From Nostoc sp. KVJ20 (GTDB lineage Bacteria > Cyanobacteriota > Cyanobacteriia > Cyanobacteriales > Nostocaceae): DNA of 64,000 nucleotides. Below are positions 39,397-48,697 of this stretch, in pieces. A model generated the notes under the pieces. That model was given only the letters and a program-made list of their open reading frames with translations. It ran no database searches and was not told the DNA's origin. The stretch is taken from assembly GCF_001712795.1 (NCBI RefSeq), contig NZ_KV757603.1, positions 23,973-87,972 of the forward strand. The letters are read 5' to 3'. Both the position numbers and the translations under genes were made by a program. Numbering within the stretch: the first letter of the stretch is position 1; each line of letters begins with the position of its first letter.

Positions 39397-40116
39397 ATGG
39401 CTTCTGGTTTAAAATCTTCGACACTGGAACTCCTAAAGCGCTTTAACCGAGCGTTTCCCCAGTTTTATGAGCAATTCGTCAGCAGTGAAATTCAACTGCA
39501 AAATTTGCGGCTAGCCTACCGTCTCTATAAAACTAGACGCGCTGTGATTGAACTGAAACCGGAAGGTAGCAAAAGTGCCCTGCATTTTGCTTACCGCAAC
39601 CAGTCTTTTCTCCTCAGCGATATTTTTGGTGTACTAGCAGCTTATGGGTTGACTATCCACGGTTTGAGTTTATACGGTCAAATCCGTCCGCCAATGTTGG
39701 TTTTTATCAAACTGTTGGTGTCTCGTGGTAGTAAAGCCTTAACCGAGAAAACCGCAGAAAATGTCTGTCGCGCCATTCGCGAGGCTTTGGGAGGTCGGTT
39801 TGAGGTAGAAGAGATGCTGGCAGTAGAATTCAATCTTGACACTGGCTTAGAACAGGTACAAACTGAGTTCTATGTCGATCCGGTCTTTCATCTCCCCGCA
39901 CTAGTGATTGAAGCCGATAATCAACCAGGATTATTCTACAAAGTGATGTACGCCATCTGGCAGGAAGACCTTCTGGTAGTCAATGCCAATTTACTAGTTT
40001 GGCGCGGACGTACACGGCTAATTCTCTACTTGTTGGGGCCAAATGAAAGCCTCATTCCTGAATATCTGGGTCACAAAATTGCTGAAGGAGTGCGACAGAG
40101 GTTGCTAGGTAAATGA
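39397..40116 (+). CDS. ACT-like domain protein of cyanobacteria
   Basis: 239 aa from ATG 39397. The open frame extends to 39244, but those 51 residues come from a heptamer array. Features: LRLAYRLYKTRRAVIELK, SFLLSDIFGVLAAYGLTIHGLSLYGQ and VIEADNQPGLFYKVMYAIWQEDLLVVNANLL, the last having the shape of an ACT domain ligand loop (DxPGLxxxV). Two ACT-like halves, no membrane segment. ACT domains bind small regulators such as amino acids; the ligand here is unknown. A conserved cyanobacterial hypothetical. Downstream is a gap with complementary heptamers (40118-40190). Confidence 0.68.
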   Translation: MASGLKSSTLELLKRFNRAFPQFYEQFVSSEIQLQNLRLAYRLYKTRRAVIELKPEGSKSALHFAYRNQSFLLSDIFGVLAAYGLTIHGLSLYGQIRPPMLVFIKLLVSRGSKALTEKTAENVCRAIREALGGRFEVEEMLAVEFNLDTGLEQVQTEFYVDPVFHLPALVIEADNQPGLFYKVMYAIWQEDLLVVNANLLVWRGRTRLILYLLGPNESLIPEYLGHKIAEGVRQRLLGK

Positions 40117-40117
40117 A

Positions 40118-40190
40118 AAAGTTATGAGTTATGAGTTATGAGTTAAAGATTAATAACTCCTCATTCCTAACTTCTAACTTCTAACTCTCT
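40118..40190. repeat. paired heptamer repeats downstream of the ACT-like gene
   Basis: TTATGAG-type 7-mers (40124-40148) followed by CTAACTT-type 7-mers (40155-40190), partly complementary. May form a terminator-like hairpin before the next hydrolase gene. Confidence 0.65.
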
Positions 40191-40238
40191 TCCTATTCCG
40201 TATTTAGTCGCACCCGCCCTTAAGGGTACGATATAAGT

Positions 40239-41150
40239 ATGGCAACTATCGAAATCTTGGGCGTTCCACACGCATACGAGCTAACGGCTCCCACTTCCTG
40301 CCCCCATGCTTTAGTATTTATCCACGGTTGGCTTAATAGCCGTGGATATTGGCAACCTGTGATTTCCCGCCTATCAGATGATTTGCAATGCCTTTCCTAT
40401 GATTTGCGGGGTTTTGGTGAATCGCAATCCCAGGTAAAAACTGATTTTAGTCGAGCACAAACGTCTCTGAGCCTGACGCCCATCTCCAGTAGTGCGGTTG
40501 GCTCACCTTTCGATTCTATTTACACTCCTGCTGCCTATGCTCAGGATTTAGCAGCTCTTCTGAAACAGCTGAATATTACCAGTGCTTGGCTAATTGGTCA
40601 CTCGTTGGGTGGGACGATCGCTCTTTGGGGAGCAGATCAAATGCCTGAGTGTGTTAAGGGAGTTATCTGTATCAACGCTGGCGGTGGTATTTACCTCAAA
40701 GAAGCCTTTGAGCAGTTTCGCTCGGCAGGTCAGAAATTTTTGCAAGTCCGCCCGCGCTGGCTGTCCCAAGTGCCTTTGATTGATTTGCTGTTTACTAGAG
40801 CGAGTGTAGCTCGTCCTTTAGACCGCTATTGGGCACGTCAGCGGGTAATAGATTTCGTCGTGGCTGACCCAGAAGCGGCTCTGGGAACTCTGTTAGACTC
40901 CACAACCGAAGAAGAAATCAATCGTTTACCTGAGCTAGTATCCCAACTCAAGCAGCCAGTTTATTTTTTGGCTGGTGCAGAAGACAAAGTTATGGAACCC
41001 AAGTATGTGCGCCATTTAGCTAGCTTTCACAGACTGTTCCAATATTGTGCTGACAATGTTTTGGAAATTCCTAATTGCGGACATCTGGCTATGTTGGAAC
41101 AGCCGGATGCTGTCGCTGATCATATTCGGTCGATAGTCATTGGGCATTAG
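40239..41150 (+). CDS. alpha/beta hydrolase
   Basis: 303 aa with a normal catalytic set: ALVFIHGWLNSRGYW (oxyanion), CLSYDLRGFGES, nucleophile elbow LIGHSLGGTIALW (Ser near residue 127), acid in VYFLAGAEDKVMEP, late His in NCGHLAMLEQPD. Cytosolic lipase/esterase/haloalkane-type family; the substrate is not predictable. An unusual insert (about 67-90, Ser/Thr-rich) sits before the cap region. Contrasts with the Ser-less relative at 19261. Confidence 0.88.
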   Translation: MATIEILGVPHAYELTAPTSCPHALVFIHGWLNSRGYWQPVISRLSDDLQCLSYDLRGFGESQSQVKTDFSRAQTSLSLTPISSSAVGSPFDSIYTPAAYAQDLAALLKQLNITSAWLIGHSLGGTIALWGADQMPECVKGVICINAGGGIYLKEAFEQFRSAGQKFLQVRPRWLSQVPLIDLLFTRASVARPLDRYWARQRVIDFVVADPEAALGTLLDSTTEEEINRLPELVSQLKQPVYFLAGAEDKVMEPKYVRHLASFHRLFQYCADNVLEIPNCGHLAMLEQPDAVADHIRSIVIGH

Positions 41151-41279
41151 GCATTGGGCATTGGGCATTGGGCATTGGGCAAAACGCCCCGCTATCCATG
41201 TACAACACTCATTACTCAGTAGTCTTGAGGGGCATTGGGAATTTGTGGTTACAAATGACAAATGACAAATGACAAATAA
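41144..41279. repeat. heptamer arrays between hydrolase and tsaD
   Basis: GGGCATT 7-mers (41144-41180) and ACAAATG 7-mers (41254-41279). The first begins inside the hydrolase stop region, so the last codons (VIGH) derive from the array. Confidence 0.75.
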
Positions 41280-42329
41280 CTACTCAATAGGTTGATACAA
41301 CTTCATCACCTGAGTGAGGGCTAATCTAGACTCAACGCCTAGTGTGAGGGGGGATGTATGACCACGGGATAGATGGTCAGCGGCGGCACAGCCGATCATG
41401 GCGGCGTTATCGGTACAGAATTTTAGAGGTGGGAATAAGACGCGTAGGTTATGTTTAACGGCGGCGGCTTGGAGGTTTTTTCTCAACCCGCTATTAGCTG
41501 CTACACCGCCACCAATGGCAATTGTGTCTAGGCCATAGTCTATGGCACAGGCGATCGCTCTTTTGGTTAGCGATCGCGCTACGGTATCCTGAAAGCTAGC
41601 TGCTACATCTGCTACTGGCACTTGTCCACCATCTTTCTCTAACTGCTGCACTAAACGCAATACAGCCGTTTTTAACCCGCTAAAACTCGCATCATAACGA
41701 TGAACCCCCCCACCAGGTAGAGAAACTTTTCCTTCCGGTAAGGCAAAGGCTTGAGAATTTCCCTGTTGTGCCAACTTGTCAATCACTGGGCCACCGGGAT
41801 AACCCAGCTTTAACAATCGCGCCACTTTATCAAAGGCCTCACCCGCTGCATCATCACGGGTTTGTCCCAGTGTTTCGTAATTACCACAATCTTTGACATA
41901 AATCAAGCTTGTATGTCCGCCCGAAACTAATAAACTAAGGAAAGGGGGATTTAAAGTTGATTCGCTTAAATAAGTTGCATAAATGTGACCTTCGAGGTGA
42001 TGAACTCCCAAAAATGGCTTGTTGTGTACCATCGCTAGGGTTTTAGCAGCAGTCAACCCCACCAACAGCGCACCTACAAGTCCAGGGGCACAAGTGGCGG
42101 CAATTGCGTCAATTTTTCCCCAGTCTAGTTGGGCTTCCTCTAAGGCTTGTGCGATCGCAACATTTATCGTTTCCAAGTGCTGGCGAGATGCTACTTCCGG
42201 CACTACCCCACCATACTGCTGATGGACAGGAATTTGCGAGGCTACGATACTGCTGCAAACTTTACGATTGTTAACAATTGCAACGGCAGTTTCATCACAG
42301 CTGGTTTCTATTGCTAAAACGGTTGTCAT
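41280..42329 (-). CDS. tsaD: tRNA N6-threonylcarbamoyltransferase TsaD
   Basis: 349 aa, complete. Kae1/Qri7 family: [14 protein letters not shown] (4-17), metal-binding HHLEGHIYA near 110, [10 protein letters not shown] (phosphate loop), [22 protein letters not shown], and CTDNAAMIG with the last metal Asp. With TsaB, TsaE and TsaC it builds t6A37; TsaC-type protein is at 34989. Cytosolic. A divergent heptamer pair (42330-42440) lies between it and psaF. Confidence 0.95.
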   Translation of the reverse strand: MTTVLAIETSCDETAVAIVNNRKVCSSIVASQIPVHQQYGGVVPEVASRQHLETINVAIAQALEEAQLDWGKIDAIAATCAPGLVGALLVGLTAAKTLAMVHNKPFLGVHHLEGHIYATYLSESTLNPPFLSLLVSGGHTSLIYVKDCGNYETLGQTRDDAAGEAFDKVARLLKLGYPGGPVIDKLAQQGNSQAFALPEGKVSLPGGGVHRYDASFSGLKTAVLRLVQQLEKDGGQVPVADVAASFQDTVARSLTKRAIACAIDYGLDTIAIGGGVAANSGLRKNLQAAAVKHNLRVLFPPLKFCTDNAAMIGCAAADHLSRGHTSPLTLGVESRLALTQVMKLYQPIE

Positions 42330-42597
42330 TGGTAGTGCTGAGTGCTGAGTCCTGAATAGTAGAGAGAAAATCTTGCTTCTTTACTACCCTACAACAACAA
42401 TTCTTACTACTCGGCACTCGGAACTCAGCACTCAGGACTAATTTTGGTTGAGAAGCTTTAACTTTTATTTACTTAAACTTTACTCGGTTCCCACCCAAGA
42501 GTATGATGACTTCCTAGTTATGCAAATAAACAGACTGTACAAGCCGCTTCGTTTTGTACAAAAAACTTCTTGTTTTGTAATAAAAGGAAACAACTCT

Positions 42598-43092
42598 ATG
42601 CGACGATTGTTTGCTTTGATGTTAGCGATTAGTCTTTGGTTCAATTTTGCTCCCCCAGCACAAGCTTTAGGAGCTAATTTGACACCGTGCAAGGACAATC
42701 CCGCTTTCCAAGAGCTAGCAGCTAATGCCCGTAATACCACCGCTGATCCCCAATCAGGGAAAAAGCGGTTTGAGCGTTATTCTCAGGCGCTATGCGGCCC
42801 TGAGGGCTACCCCCACTTGATTGTTGATGGTCGTCTAGATCGGGCTGGTGACTTTTTGATCCCTAGCATTCTGTTTCTATATATTGCTGGTTGGATTGGT
42901 TGGGTAGGTCGTGCCTATCTGCAAGCAATCAAAAAGGAATCTGACACTGAACTAAAGGAAATCCAAATCGATATTGGTTTGGCACTACCCATTATCCTCT
43001 CAGGCTTTGCTTGGCCAGCAGCAGCAGTCCAAGAATTTCTCTCTGGTAAGTTAGCAGCCAAGGATTCAGAAATTCCAGTTTCTCCACGCTAA
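42598..43092 (+). CDS. psaF: photosystem I reaction centre subunit III (PsaF)
   Basis: 164 aa from ATG 42598 (ribosome site AAGGAAA); the frame reaches back to 42448 but the extra 50 residues are not family-like. Signal peptide 1-23 ([11 protein letters not shown], cleaved for the thylakoid lumen), lumenal part with [10 protein letters not shown] and [15 protein letters not shown], one or two membrane helices (about 88-112, 125-150). Both lumenal Cys (about 30 and 64) are kept. It binds to the PSI edge. psaJ follows at 39 bp, so an operon. Confidence 0.96.
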   Translation: MRRLFALMLAISLWFNFAPPAQALGANLTPCKDNPAFQELAANARNTTADPQSGKKRFERYSQALCGPEGYPHLIVDGRLDRAGDFLIPSILFLYIAGWIGWVGRAYLQAIKKESDTELKEIQIDIGLALPIILSGFAWPAAAVQEFLSGKLAAKDSEIPVSPR

Positions 43093-43131
43093 ATCAGCTT
43101 AACTAATTCATTCGTTTTGGAGACTAAATTC

Positions 43132-43281
43132 ATGGCAGACAAAGGCGACCAATCATCTTATTTGATTAAATTCATTTCTACAGCGCCCGTTGCAGCTACT
43201 ATATGGCTGTTTATCACAGCAGGTATCTTGATTGAATTCAACCGCTTTTTCCCCGACCTACTTTTCCACCCACTACCATAA
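43132..43281 (+). CDS. psaJ: photosystem I reaction centre subunit IX (PsaJ)
   Basis: 49 aa, too short for simple ORF calling. A single membrane helix ([19 protein letters not shown], residues 18-36) and the C-terminal [13 protein letters not shown]. This matches PsaJ, which packs against PsaF. ATG at 43132 has GGAGAC just upstream. It lies 39 bp after psaF. Confidence 0.95.
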   Translation: MADKGDQSSYLIKFISTAPVAATIWLFITAGILIEFNRFFPDLLFHPLP

Positions 43282-43400
43282 GTGGAAAATTGGATTTAGC
43301 ACAGTTGAATTTCTTGTGTTTTGCCTAATATTGTGTAGTGGATGTATTCAGCTTAGTTAAGCAGAATTATCACCAAAATAGTCAGCAAAAATAGTTTTTT

Positions 43401-43435
43401 GAAACTCGTGATTCTGTTTACAGATCGCGAGTTTC
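43401..43435. terminator. hairpin between psaJ and psaL
   Basis: Stem GAAACTCG / CGAGTTTC extended by GATTCTG / CAGATC with a 4-nt loop. No T-run follows on plus, so a processing or stabilising hairpin that could set the psaF-psaJ versus psaL ratio is as likely as termination. Confidence 0.5.
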
Positions 43436-43554
43436 ACAGGTTTAAAATTAGCTAAATTAATTTTTCTAAACTTCCTAGCAAAAAGACATCTTTAGCCACA
43501 ATTATTATTAATATAAAAATGCCACCATTTTAATTTAGAGGCTGAACATAAAAT

Positions 43555-44076
43555 ATGGCACAAGCAGTAGATGCATCAAAGAATCTTCCCAGCGATCCAA
43601 GAAATCGGGAAGTTGTTTTTCCCGCATTCGGCGATCCTCAACTAGGCAATCTAGAAACCCCGGTTAATTCTTCTCCCTTGATCAAGGGATTCATTAATAA
43701 TTTGCCTGCTTATCGCCCAGGTCTAGCTCCTGCTAGACGCGGTTTAGAAGTTGGCATGGCTCATGGTTACTTACTATTTGGCCCCTTTGCCAAATTAGGC
43801 CCACTGCGAGACACAGGTAATGCTAACTTAGCTGGATTATTGGGAGCCATAGGCTTGGTTGTTGTACTTACAGCTTGTCTATCTCTGTATTCCAATAGCA
43901 ATCCGCCCAAAGCACTTCCTAGCGTTACCGTACCCAACCCTCCAGCAGATGCTTTTAACTCTAAAGAAAGCTGGAACAACTTCGGCAGTTCTTTCTTGAT
44001 TGGTGGTATTGGTGGTGCAGTAGTTGCTTACTTTTTAACTAGTAATTTGGCACTAATTCAAGGTCTATTTGGTTAA
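43555..44076 (+). CDS. psaL: photosystem I reaction centre subunit XI (PsaL)
   Basis: 173 aa. N-terminal stromal part with VFPAFGDPQLGNLETPVNSS, then PAYRPGLAPARRGLEVGMAHGYLL (chlorophyll-ligand His) and three membrane helices (about 72-92, 98-118, 140-165). PsaL forms the contact between PSI monomers. Here it follows psaF-psaJ instead of pairing with psaI, the order linked to tetrameric PSI in heterocystous cyanobacteria. C-terminus is short, lacking the Ca-binding trimer extension. Confidence 0.95.
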   Translation: MAQAVDASKNLPSDPRNREVVFPAFGDPQLGNLETPVNSSPLIKGFINNLPAYRPGLAPARRGLEVGMAHGYLLFGPFAKLGPLRDTGNANLAGLLGAIGLVVVLTACLSLYSNSNPPKALPSVTVPNPPADAFNSKESWNNFGSSFLIGGIGGAVVAYFLTSNLALIQGLFG

Positions 44077-44082
44077 TTACTA

Positions 44083-44142
44083 GCAGTTAGGAGTTAGGAG
44101 TTAGGAGTTTAAATTTATAACTTCTAACTCCTAACTCCTAAC
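44083..44142. repeat. complementary heptamer pair between psaL and gmk
   Basis: GTTAGGA 7-mers (44087-44110) face CTCCTAA 7-mers (44119-44142): a near-perfect hairpin of over 20 bp between convergent genes, so plausibly a bidirectional terminator. Confidence 0.75.
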
Positions 44143-44766
44143 TTATTTAAACAAAACCGTTTCAATGTCATTTAAAGCAGTTTCAAAATCGTCATTAACG
44201 ATTTGAATGTCAAATTCATCTGCGGCTTGAATTTCTTCTTGGGCGCGGAGTAGACGACGGGCGATCGCTTCTTCGGAGTCTTGGGCACGAGAGCGGATTC
44301 GTTTCTCTAATTCATCAAATGAAGGCGGTAAAATAAAAATGCTGAGGGCACTGGGGAAGGAAGCACGAATTTGTCTTGCCCCTTCTAGTTCTATTTCCAA
44401 CACCACCAACTTACCGGAATGAATTTGGTTAAGTACAGCTTCACGGGGTGTGCCGTAATAGTTACCAGCAAACTCTGCCCATTCTAAAAATTCACCTTCA
44501 GCAACTAATTGTTCAAACTTGCTGCGGCTGATGAAGTAATAATTTTTACCATCAATTTCCCCTGGACGGGGAGAACGTGTCGTCACGGATACGGAATAAT
44601 AGAGTTCTGGATGACGCTCTAGGAGCGATCGCATTAAAGTGCCTTTGCCGACCCCACTGGGGCCAGTCAAAACAATTAACCTGCCTAAATGTAAGCATTT
44701 TTCGGTAGTAGCACTATTCTGGATGGGTAAAACTGGCATCATCCCTTCAACCTGTGAATCAATCAA
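44143..44766 (-). CDS. gmk: guanylate kinase
   Basis: 207 aa. P-loop [18 protein letters not shown], then [24 protein letters not shown] and [17 protein letters not shown] with lid arginines ([15 protein letters not shown]). It phosphorylates GMP to GDP in the cytosol. N-terminal 28 residues before LIVLTGPSG are longer than usual; an internal ATG nearer the P-loop (MMPV) is possible. The remA-like gene lies upstream on the same strand, the usual bacterial remA-gmk pairing. Confidence 0.95.
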   Translation of the reverse strand: MIDSQVEGMMPVLPIQNSATTEKCLHLGRLIVLTGPSGVGKGTLMRSLLERHPELYYSVSVTTRSPRPGEIDGKNYYFISRSKFEQLVAEGEFLEWAEFAGNYYGTPREAVLNQIHSGKLVVLEIELEGARQIRASFPSALSIFILPPSFDELEKRIRSRAQDSEEAIARRLLRAQEEIQAADEFDIQIVNDDFETALNDIETVLFK

Positions 44767-45028
44767 TAGATATTATTCATTAGTGTTGTGTTCTTGGTCT
44801 AGTCCACGGTGACTAAAGAATTTGTAGCAAGAGTGACAGAAAGCTTGTCTAATTCACATGTTACTGCCGATATGGTGCAAATAGAAGTGGGATTTAGGAT
44901 TGTTAGTCTACTGTTAATAGTTCACCAAAGCAACTTTGTTAGGCAGCCATAAATTTGACAAAACGAAAGAAAAGACTTGTCTCTACTCCCCACCCTCACC
45001 CAGTAATTTTGGGTTGTTTGAGTACTAG

Positions 45029-45295
45029 TCAATTATCTACAGTTTGATGTTCACGGGAAATCACAAAGCGATTTGCTACCGTTTCCGGCTGAATCGCTGA
45101 CAGAATGACGTGGCTGGAATCGGTGATAATTACAGCCCTAGTCCGACGACCGTAAGTTGCATCAATCAGTTGACCTCTGTCCCGTGCATCGGTAATAATC
45201 CGCTTAATCGGGGCAGACTCTGGACTGACAATGGCAACTACTCGGTTGGCAGACACGATGTTACCAAAGCCGATGTTGATTAATTGAATATCCAT
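45029..45295 (-). CDS. RemA-like (DUF370) regulator
   Basis: 88 aa from ATG 45295; the 18 extra residues of the open frame are not family-like. The family core is [32 protein letters not shown], then [35 protein letters not shown]. RemA in Bacillus is a DNA-binding activator of matrix and osmolyte genes; in cyanobacteria the role is unknown. It sits 262 bp upstream of gmk on the same strand, a conserved neighbourhood. Confidence 0.88.
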   Translation of the reverse strand: MDIQLINIGFGNIVSANRVVAIVSPESAPIKRIITDARDRGQLIDATYGRRTRAVIITDSSHVILSAIQPETVANRFVISREHQTVDN

Positions 45296-45850
45296 AAAAA
45301 AACTGACGCTAAACGCGGTTTGAAAAGCTTGAAATAAACTTATCCTCATGTTATCGCCAAAAAACAGGAGTTACAACGATTAAATTCAAGCCAGTCTGCG
45401 TTTTTAAATAATGTCTGCTTTTTTTAGCTATTTATCAGCTATTTTTCCTTAAAATCATCCCAAAGATATATGTGAAATTTCACTGATACAAGCTATTTGG
45501 GTGATGTACATTTATTTTGTTTGAAATAAGTATCTGCCTCAGAAATTAAAACAATTCGCAATGGGCTAACGCCCCGCTCCGCTAACGCAATTATGTTTTG
45601 TAACGGGGATTTAACCCCGACACAATGCCGCCTATAAAGGTAGGGGACTCAAACCCCCAAAGTTCCTTGATGGAGAGCAAGGTTATTTCTTCTCCTTCTT
45701 CATTATTCAATCGCTAAGTTCCGCGATCGCATCTGGCAACAAAATGCGATTATGCGATTACTTGTTAGAAACTGTACCCTACATTAGCGAAAGCTTCTGT
45801 AGCAAATATCTTAGAGGCGAGGCATTTTTGTTCGAGTTATAGCTGCTGTT
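45296..45850. other. repeat-containing intergenic region upstream of the remA-like gene
   Basis: No gene. At 45563-45660 a common Nostoc repeat: GGGCTAACGCCCCGCTCCGC, then hairpin CGGGGATTTAACCCCG (45604-45619) and GGGGACTCAAACCCCC. The part next to 45300 carries the remA promoter region. Confidence 0.55.
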
Positions 45851-46585
45851 TTACTCTGATCTTAAGGGTTCAATTTTGTTTCCTAGATTTACAGCACGCA
45901 ACCGTCGAACACTTCCAGCTTGACAATCGCGTAACCAAGCTTTAACTCCTTGGGCAACAGTACCCTTACTACTATCGCGTGGTGGGGATAGTGGCTGCTG
46001 TGCTGAATCGGAACCAATTTGAGAAAACATCATCACTAGTTGCCAACCACTTGCAGTTTTAGTCAACAATAGCCAGTGGAATTGCTGCAACTCTACAAGT
46101 TTCTTTCCGATGTACTGCCGTTCTAAGCTAGTAAAGAAAACTTGCTCAATTCCTGATGCAGAGCTTTTAGGCGCATCTGCACTATATTCTTCAAGGTTAA
46201 GGGGCAGAGGAGTAAACTCAGGTCTTCCTGCCACTAGCATATAACTATAAACATCACTGCTTCTACTGAGGCGGCGGGCGCGTTGACTAGCGCGATTTGT
46301 ATAACTAGGCAAATCTTCCAGTAGTTGTGTAGTTAATGTTTCTAAATTTTGCTCAGAACACAAAGACTTTGCGCCAGTATTGACATTTTCTCTTTGTGCT
46401 AGCACCAAAGGTTTAGGGGTGAGGTTTGTCGAGAACGCTGGGTAAGCAAGGCTATTTGATACTAAAACCCAGAAGCCATAAACTAAAAGCCAACTATAAT
46501 TTTTCTTCCTGAGCGAAGAGGCAAGATTGTTCTCCTCTACACCCTGCACTCTGTCTCCCAGTTTCTCACTGACTCTTAGCTTCAT
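45851..46585 (-). CDS. conserved cyanobacterial protein, function unknown
   Basis: 244 aa. A hydrophobic segment (about 30-50, [21 protein letters not shown]) acts as signal peptide or anchor, so exported. The remainder is one domain with [65 protein letters not shown] and a C-terminal [14 protein letters not shown]. Reminiscent of small periplasmic conserved hypotheticals; not identified further. The start overlaps the pyrF stop by four bases (ATGA), so it is translationally coupled. Confidence 0.65.
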   Translation of the reverse strand: MKLRVSEKLGDRVQGVEENNLASSLRKKNYSWLLVYGFWVLVSNSLAYPAFSTNLTPKPLVLAQRENVNTGAKSLCSEQNLETLTTQLLEDLPSYTNRASQRARRLSRSSDVYSYMLVAGRPEFTPLPLNLEEYSADAPKSSASGIEQVFFTSLERQYIGKKLVELQQFHWLLLTKTASGWQLVMMFSQIGSDSAQQPLSPPRDSSKGTVAQGVKAWLRDCQAGSVRRLRAVNLGNKIEPLRSE

Positions 46586-47313
46586 GCCACCGTGGTTAAC
46601 TCCTCAGAAATCCTTTTCCAGGCTAACTCAGGCTCAGTAGCAGTGGTGATGGGACGCCCAATTACTAGGTAATCTGCGCCGGCAATAATAGCTTGCGCTG
46701 GGGTGAGCGATCGCTTTTGATCTGCATTATCTGCCCAAGTCGGTCGTACTCCCGGACAAACTAGCAAAAAGTCATCTCCACAAGTTTGTCGCAACTGCGC
46801 CACCTCTTGAGGCGAACAAACTGCCCCATCCAAACCAGATTCTTGAGCCAGCAGTGCCATTTCTAGAGCATATTCTGGCAATTCCAGAGGTATTTTTAAA
46901 TCAAATGCTAATTGCCTCGCAGAAATGCTTGTTAGCAAAGTAATGGCAATTAACTTTGGTGGTTCTACACCTGCTTTTGCAGCCCCTTCCTGTGCAGCCT
47001 CAGTTGCAGCTTTCAGGGCATCCCTACCAGCAGTAGCATGAATTGTCAGTAAATCCACTCCGTATCTAGCTGCACTCCGGCAAGCACCAGCAACGGTATT
47101 GGGGATATCATCAAACTTCAAATCTAAGAAAATGCGCTTTTGTCGAGACTTTAGTTCTTCTAGGATTTTCGGGCCAGTGCTGGTAAATAACTCTAAACCG
47201 ACTTTCCACCAAACCACTTGAGGTAGCTGATCTATAAGAGCGATCGCACTTTGTTCATCCGGCACATCCAAAGCCACAATAATTCGTTGTTCTGCCTGTT
47301 CACCATTCCCCAT
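46582..47313 (-). CDS. pyrF: orotidine 5'-phosphate decarboxylase
   Basis: 243 aa. Active-site loop [16 protein letters not shown] (Asp-x-Lys-x-x-Asp, near 60), IIVALDVPD at the N-terminus, LLVCPGVRP and [12 protein letters not shown] for phosphate binding. Makes UMP from OMP in the cytosol. Lies 20 bp after tyrS on the same strand; probably one operon tyrS-pyrF-45851. Confidence 0.95.
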   Translation of the reverse strand: MGNGEQAEQRIIVALDVPDEQSAIALIDQLPQVVWWKVGLELFTSTGPKILEELKSRQKRIFLDLKFDDIPNTVAGACRSAARYGVDLLTIHATAGRDALKAATEAAQEGAAKAGVEPPKLIAITLLTSISARQLAFDLKIPLELPEYALEMALLAQESGLDGAVCSPQEVAQLRQTCGDDFLLVCPGVRPTWADNADQKRSLTPAQAIIAGADYLVIGRPITTATEPELAWKRISEELTTVA

Positions 47314-47333
47314 TTCCCACTCCCCATTCCCAT

Positions 47334-48524
47334 TTAAGGCACTAAACGCACAAACTTATTTTTCCCAACTTGTAAAACCTTACCTTGTAATTCATTAGGA
47401 GAATCAAAAGTGGTATCAGCATCAGTAATGCGATCGCCATCTAAACGCACTCCACCCTCTTGAATTTTCCGCTTTCCTTCACCTGTACTTTTGCACAAGC
47501 CACTGACATTGAGAATATACGCTAACTTAGTAGGAAATTGCTGTACGCCAGCTAGAGAAAATTCTGGGACAGCACCTTCCTTACCGCCGCTTTGGGCTGC
47601 TTCTTTGGCCTCTTGGGCTGCGGTTTCGCCGTGATACTGTTTCACAACTTCCCATGCTAGAAGTGTTTGGCGATCGCGGGGATTTTCTGGCAGTTGATCC
47701 AAAGGTAAATCCGTCAATAGTTCAAAATACTGCTCCAGCAGATGATCGGGAACTCCTTGCAACTTTTGATACTTTTGCCCTGGGTGTTCTGACAATCCGA
47801 TATAATTACCTAAAGACTTAGACATTTTTTGCACCCCATCCGTGCCAATCAAAATTGGCAACAGCATCCCAAATTGGGGCTTTTGACCAAAATGGCGCTG
47901 CAAATCTCTGCCTACAGCAATGTTAAATTTCTGATCAGTCCCACCTAATTCCACATCTGCCTCAACTGCAACCGAATCAAAACCTTGCATTAACGGGTAC
48001 AGGAACTCATGGATGAAAATTGGATTCTCTTTTTTATAGCGATCGGCAAATCCTTCCTTCGCCAACATCTGTCCCACCGTCATCGTGGAGAGTAACTCTA
48101 AAATTTTCTCTAACTTTAGTACAGATAGCCATTCGGAGTTATAACGCACCTCTAACCTTCCTGGTGTGTCAAAATCCAAGATAGGACGTACTTGATCAAG
48201 ATAAGTCTGAGCATTTTGCATTACGTCTGCTTCTGTAAGCTGACGACGCACTTCAGACTTACCAGTAGGATCGCCAATCCGCGCTGTAAAATCGCCAATA
48301 ATTAAAACTGCTGTATGGCCTGCATCTTGAAAACCTCGCAGTTTTCGTACTGGTATGCTATGACCTAGATGAATATCAGTACCCGTTGGGTCAATCCCCA
48401 ATTTGACCCTTAAAGGTTGGTTTGTAGTTAGTAAGAGCCTTTCTAAACTTTCGCTGTTAACATCAACTGATTGTGGGAAAACTTCTACTACACCACGACG
48501 CAGCCAAGCAAAATCTTGCGTCAT
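47334..48524 (-). CDS. tyrS: tyrosyl-tRNA synthetase
   Basis: 396 aa from ATG 48524; the open frame runs to 48656 but the added 44 residues are not conserved. Class I HIGH-like motif [13 protein letters not shown] (near 48-54), substrate loop [30 protein letters not shown] and KMSKS at 229-233. C-terminal S4 domain (about 335-396, with [15 protein letters not shown]). Attaches Tyr to tRNA-Tyr. Confidence 0.95.
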   Translation of the reverse strand: MTQDFAWLRRGVVEVFPQSVDVNSESLERLLLTTNQPLRVKLGIDPTGTDIHLGHSIPVRKLRGFQDAGHTAVLIIGDFTARIGDPTGKSEVRRQLTEADVMQNAQTYLDQVRPILDFDTPGRLEVRYNSEWLSVLKLEKILELLSTMTVGQMLAKEGFADRYKKENPIFIHEFLYPLMQGFDSVAVEADVELGGTDQKFNIAVGRDLQRHFGQKPQFGMLLPILIGTDGVQKMSKSLGNYIGLSEHPGQKYQKLQGVPDHLLEQYFELLTDLPLDQLPENPRDRQTLLAWEVVKQYHGETAAQEAKEAAQSGGKEGAVPEFSLAGVQQFPTKLAYILNVSGLCKSTGEGKRKIQEGGVRLDGDRITDADTTFDSPNELQGKVLQVGKNKFVRLVP

Positions 48525-48697
48525 CTTAAGAGACTCATTATTAGCTATGTTTTGCACACTAGAAGTTAAGTTGGTTATAAACACTTGCAATTTATCCACT
48601 TTCTCATCTGCCAAACTACTATAATTGCAAAAAATTAACCGCCTTGCTTCACCCAATCAATTACAGTTAAATTTACAAGTGAGGAAGTGAAATAGCC

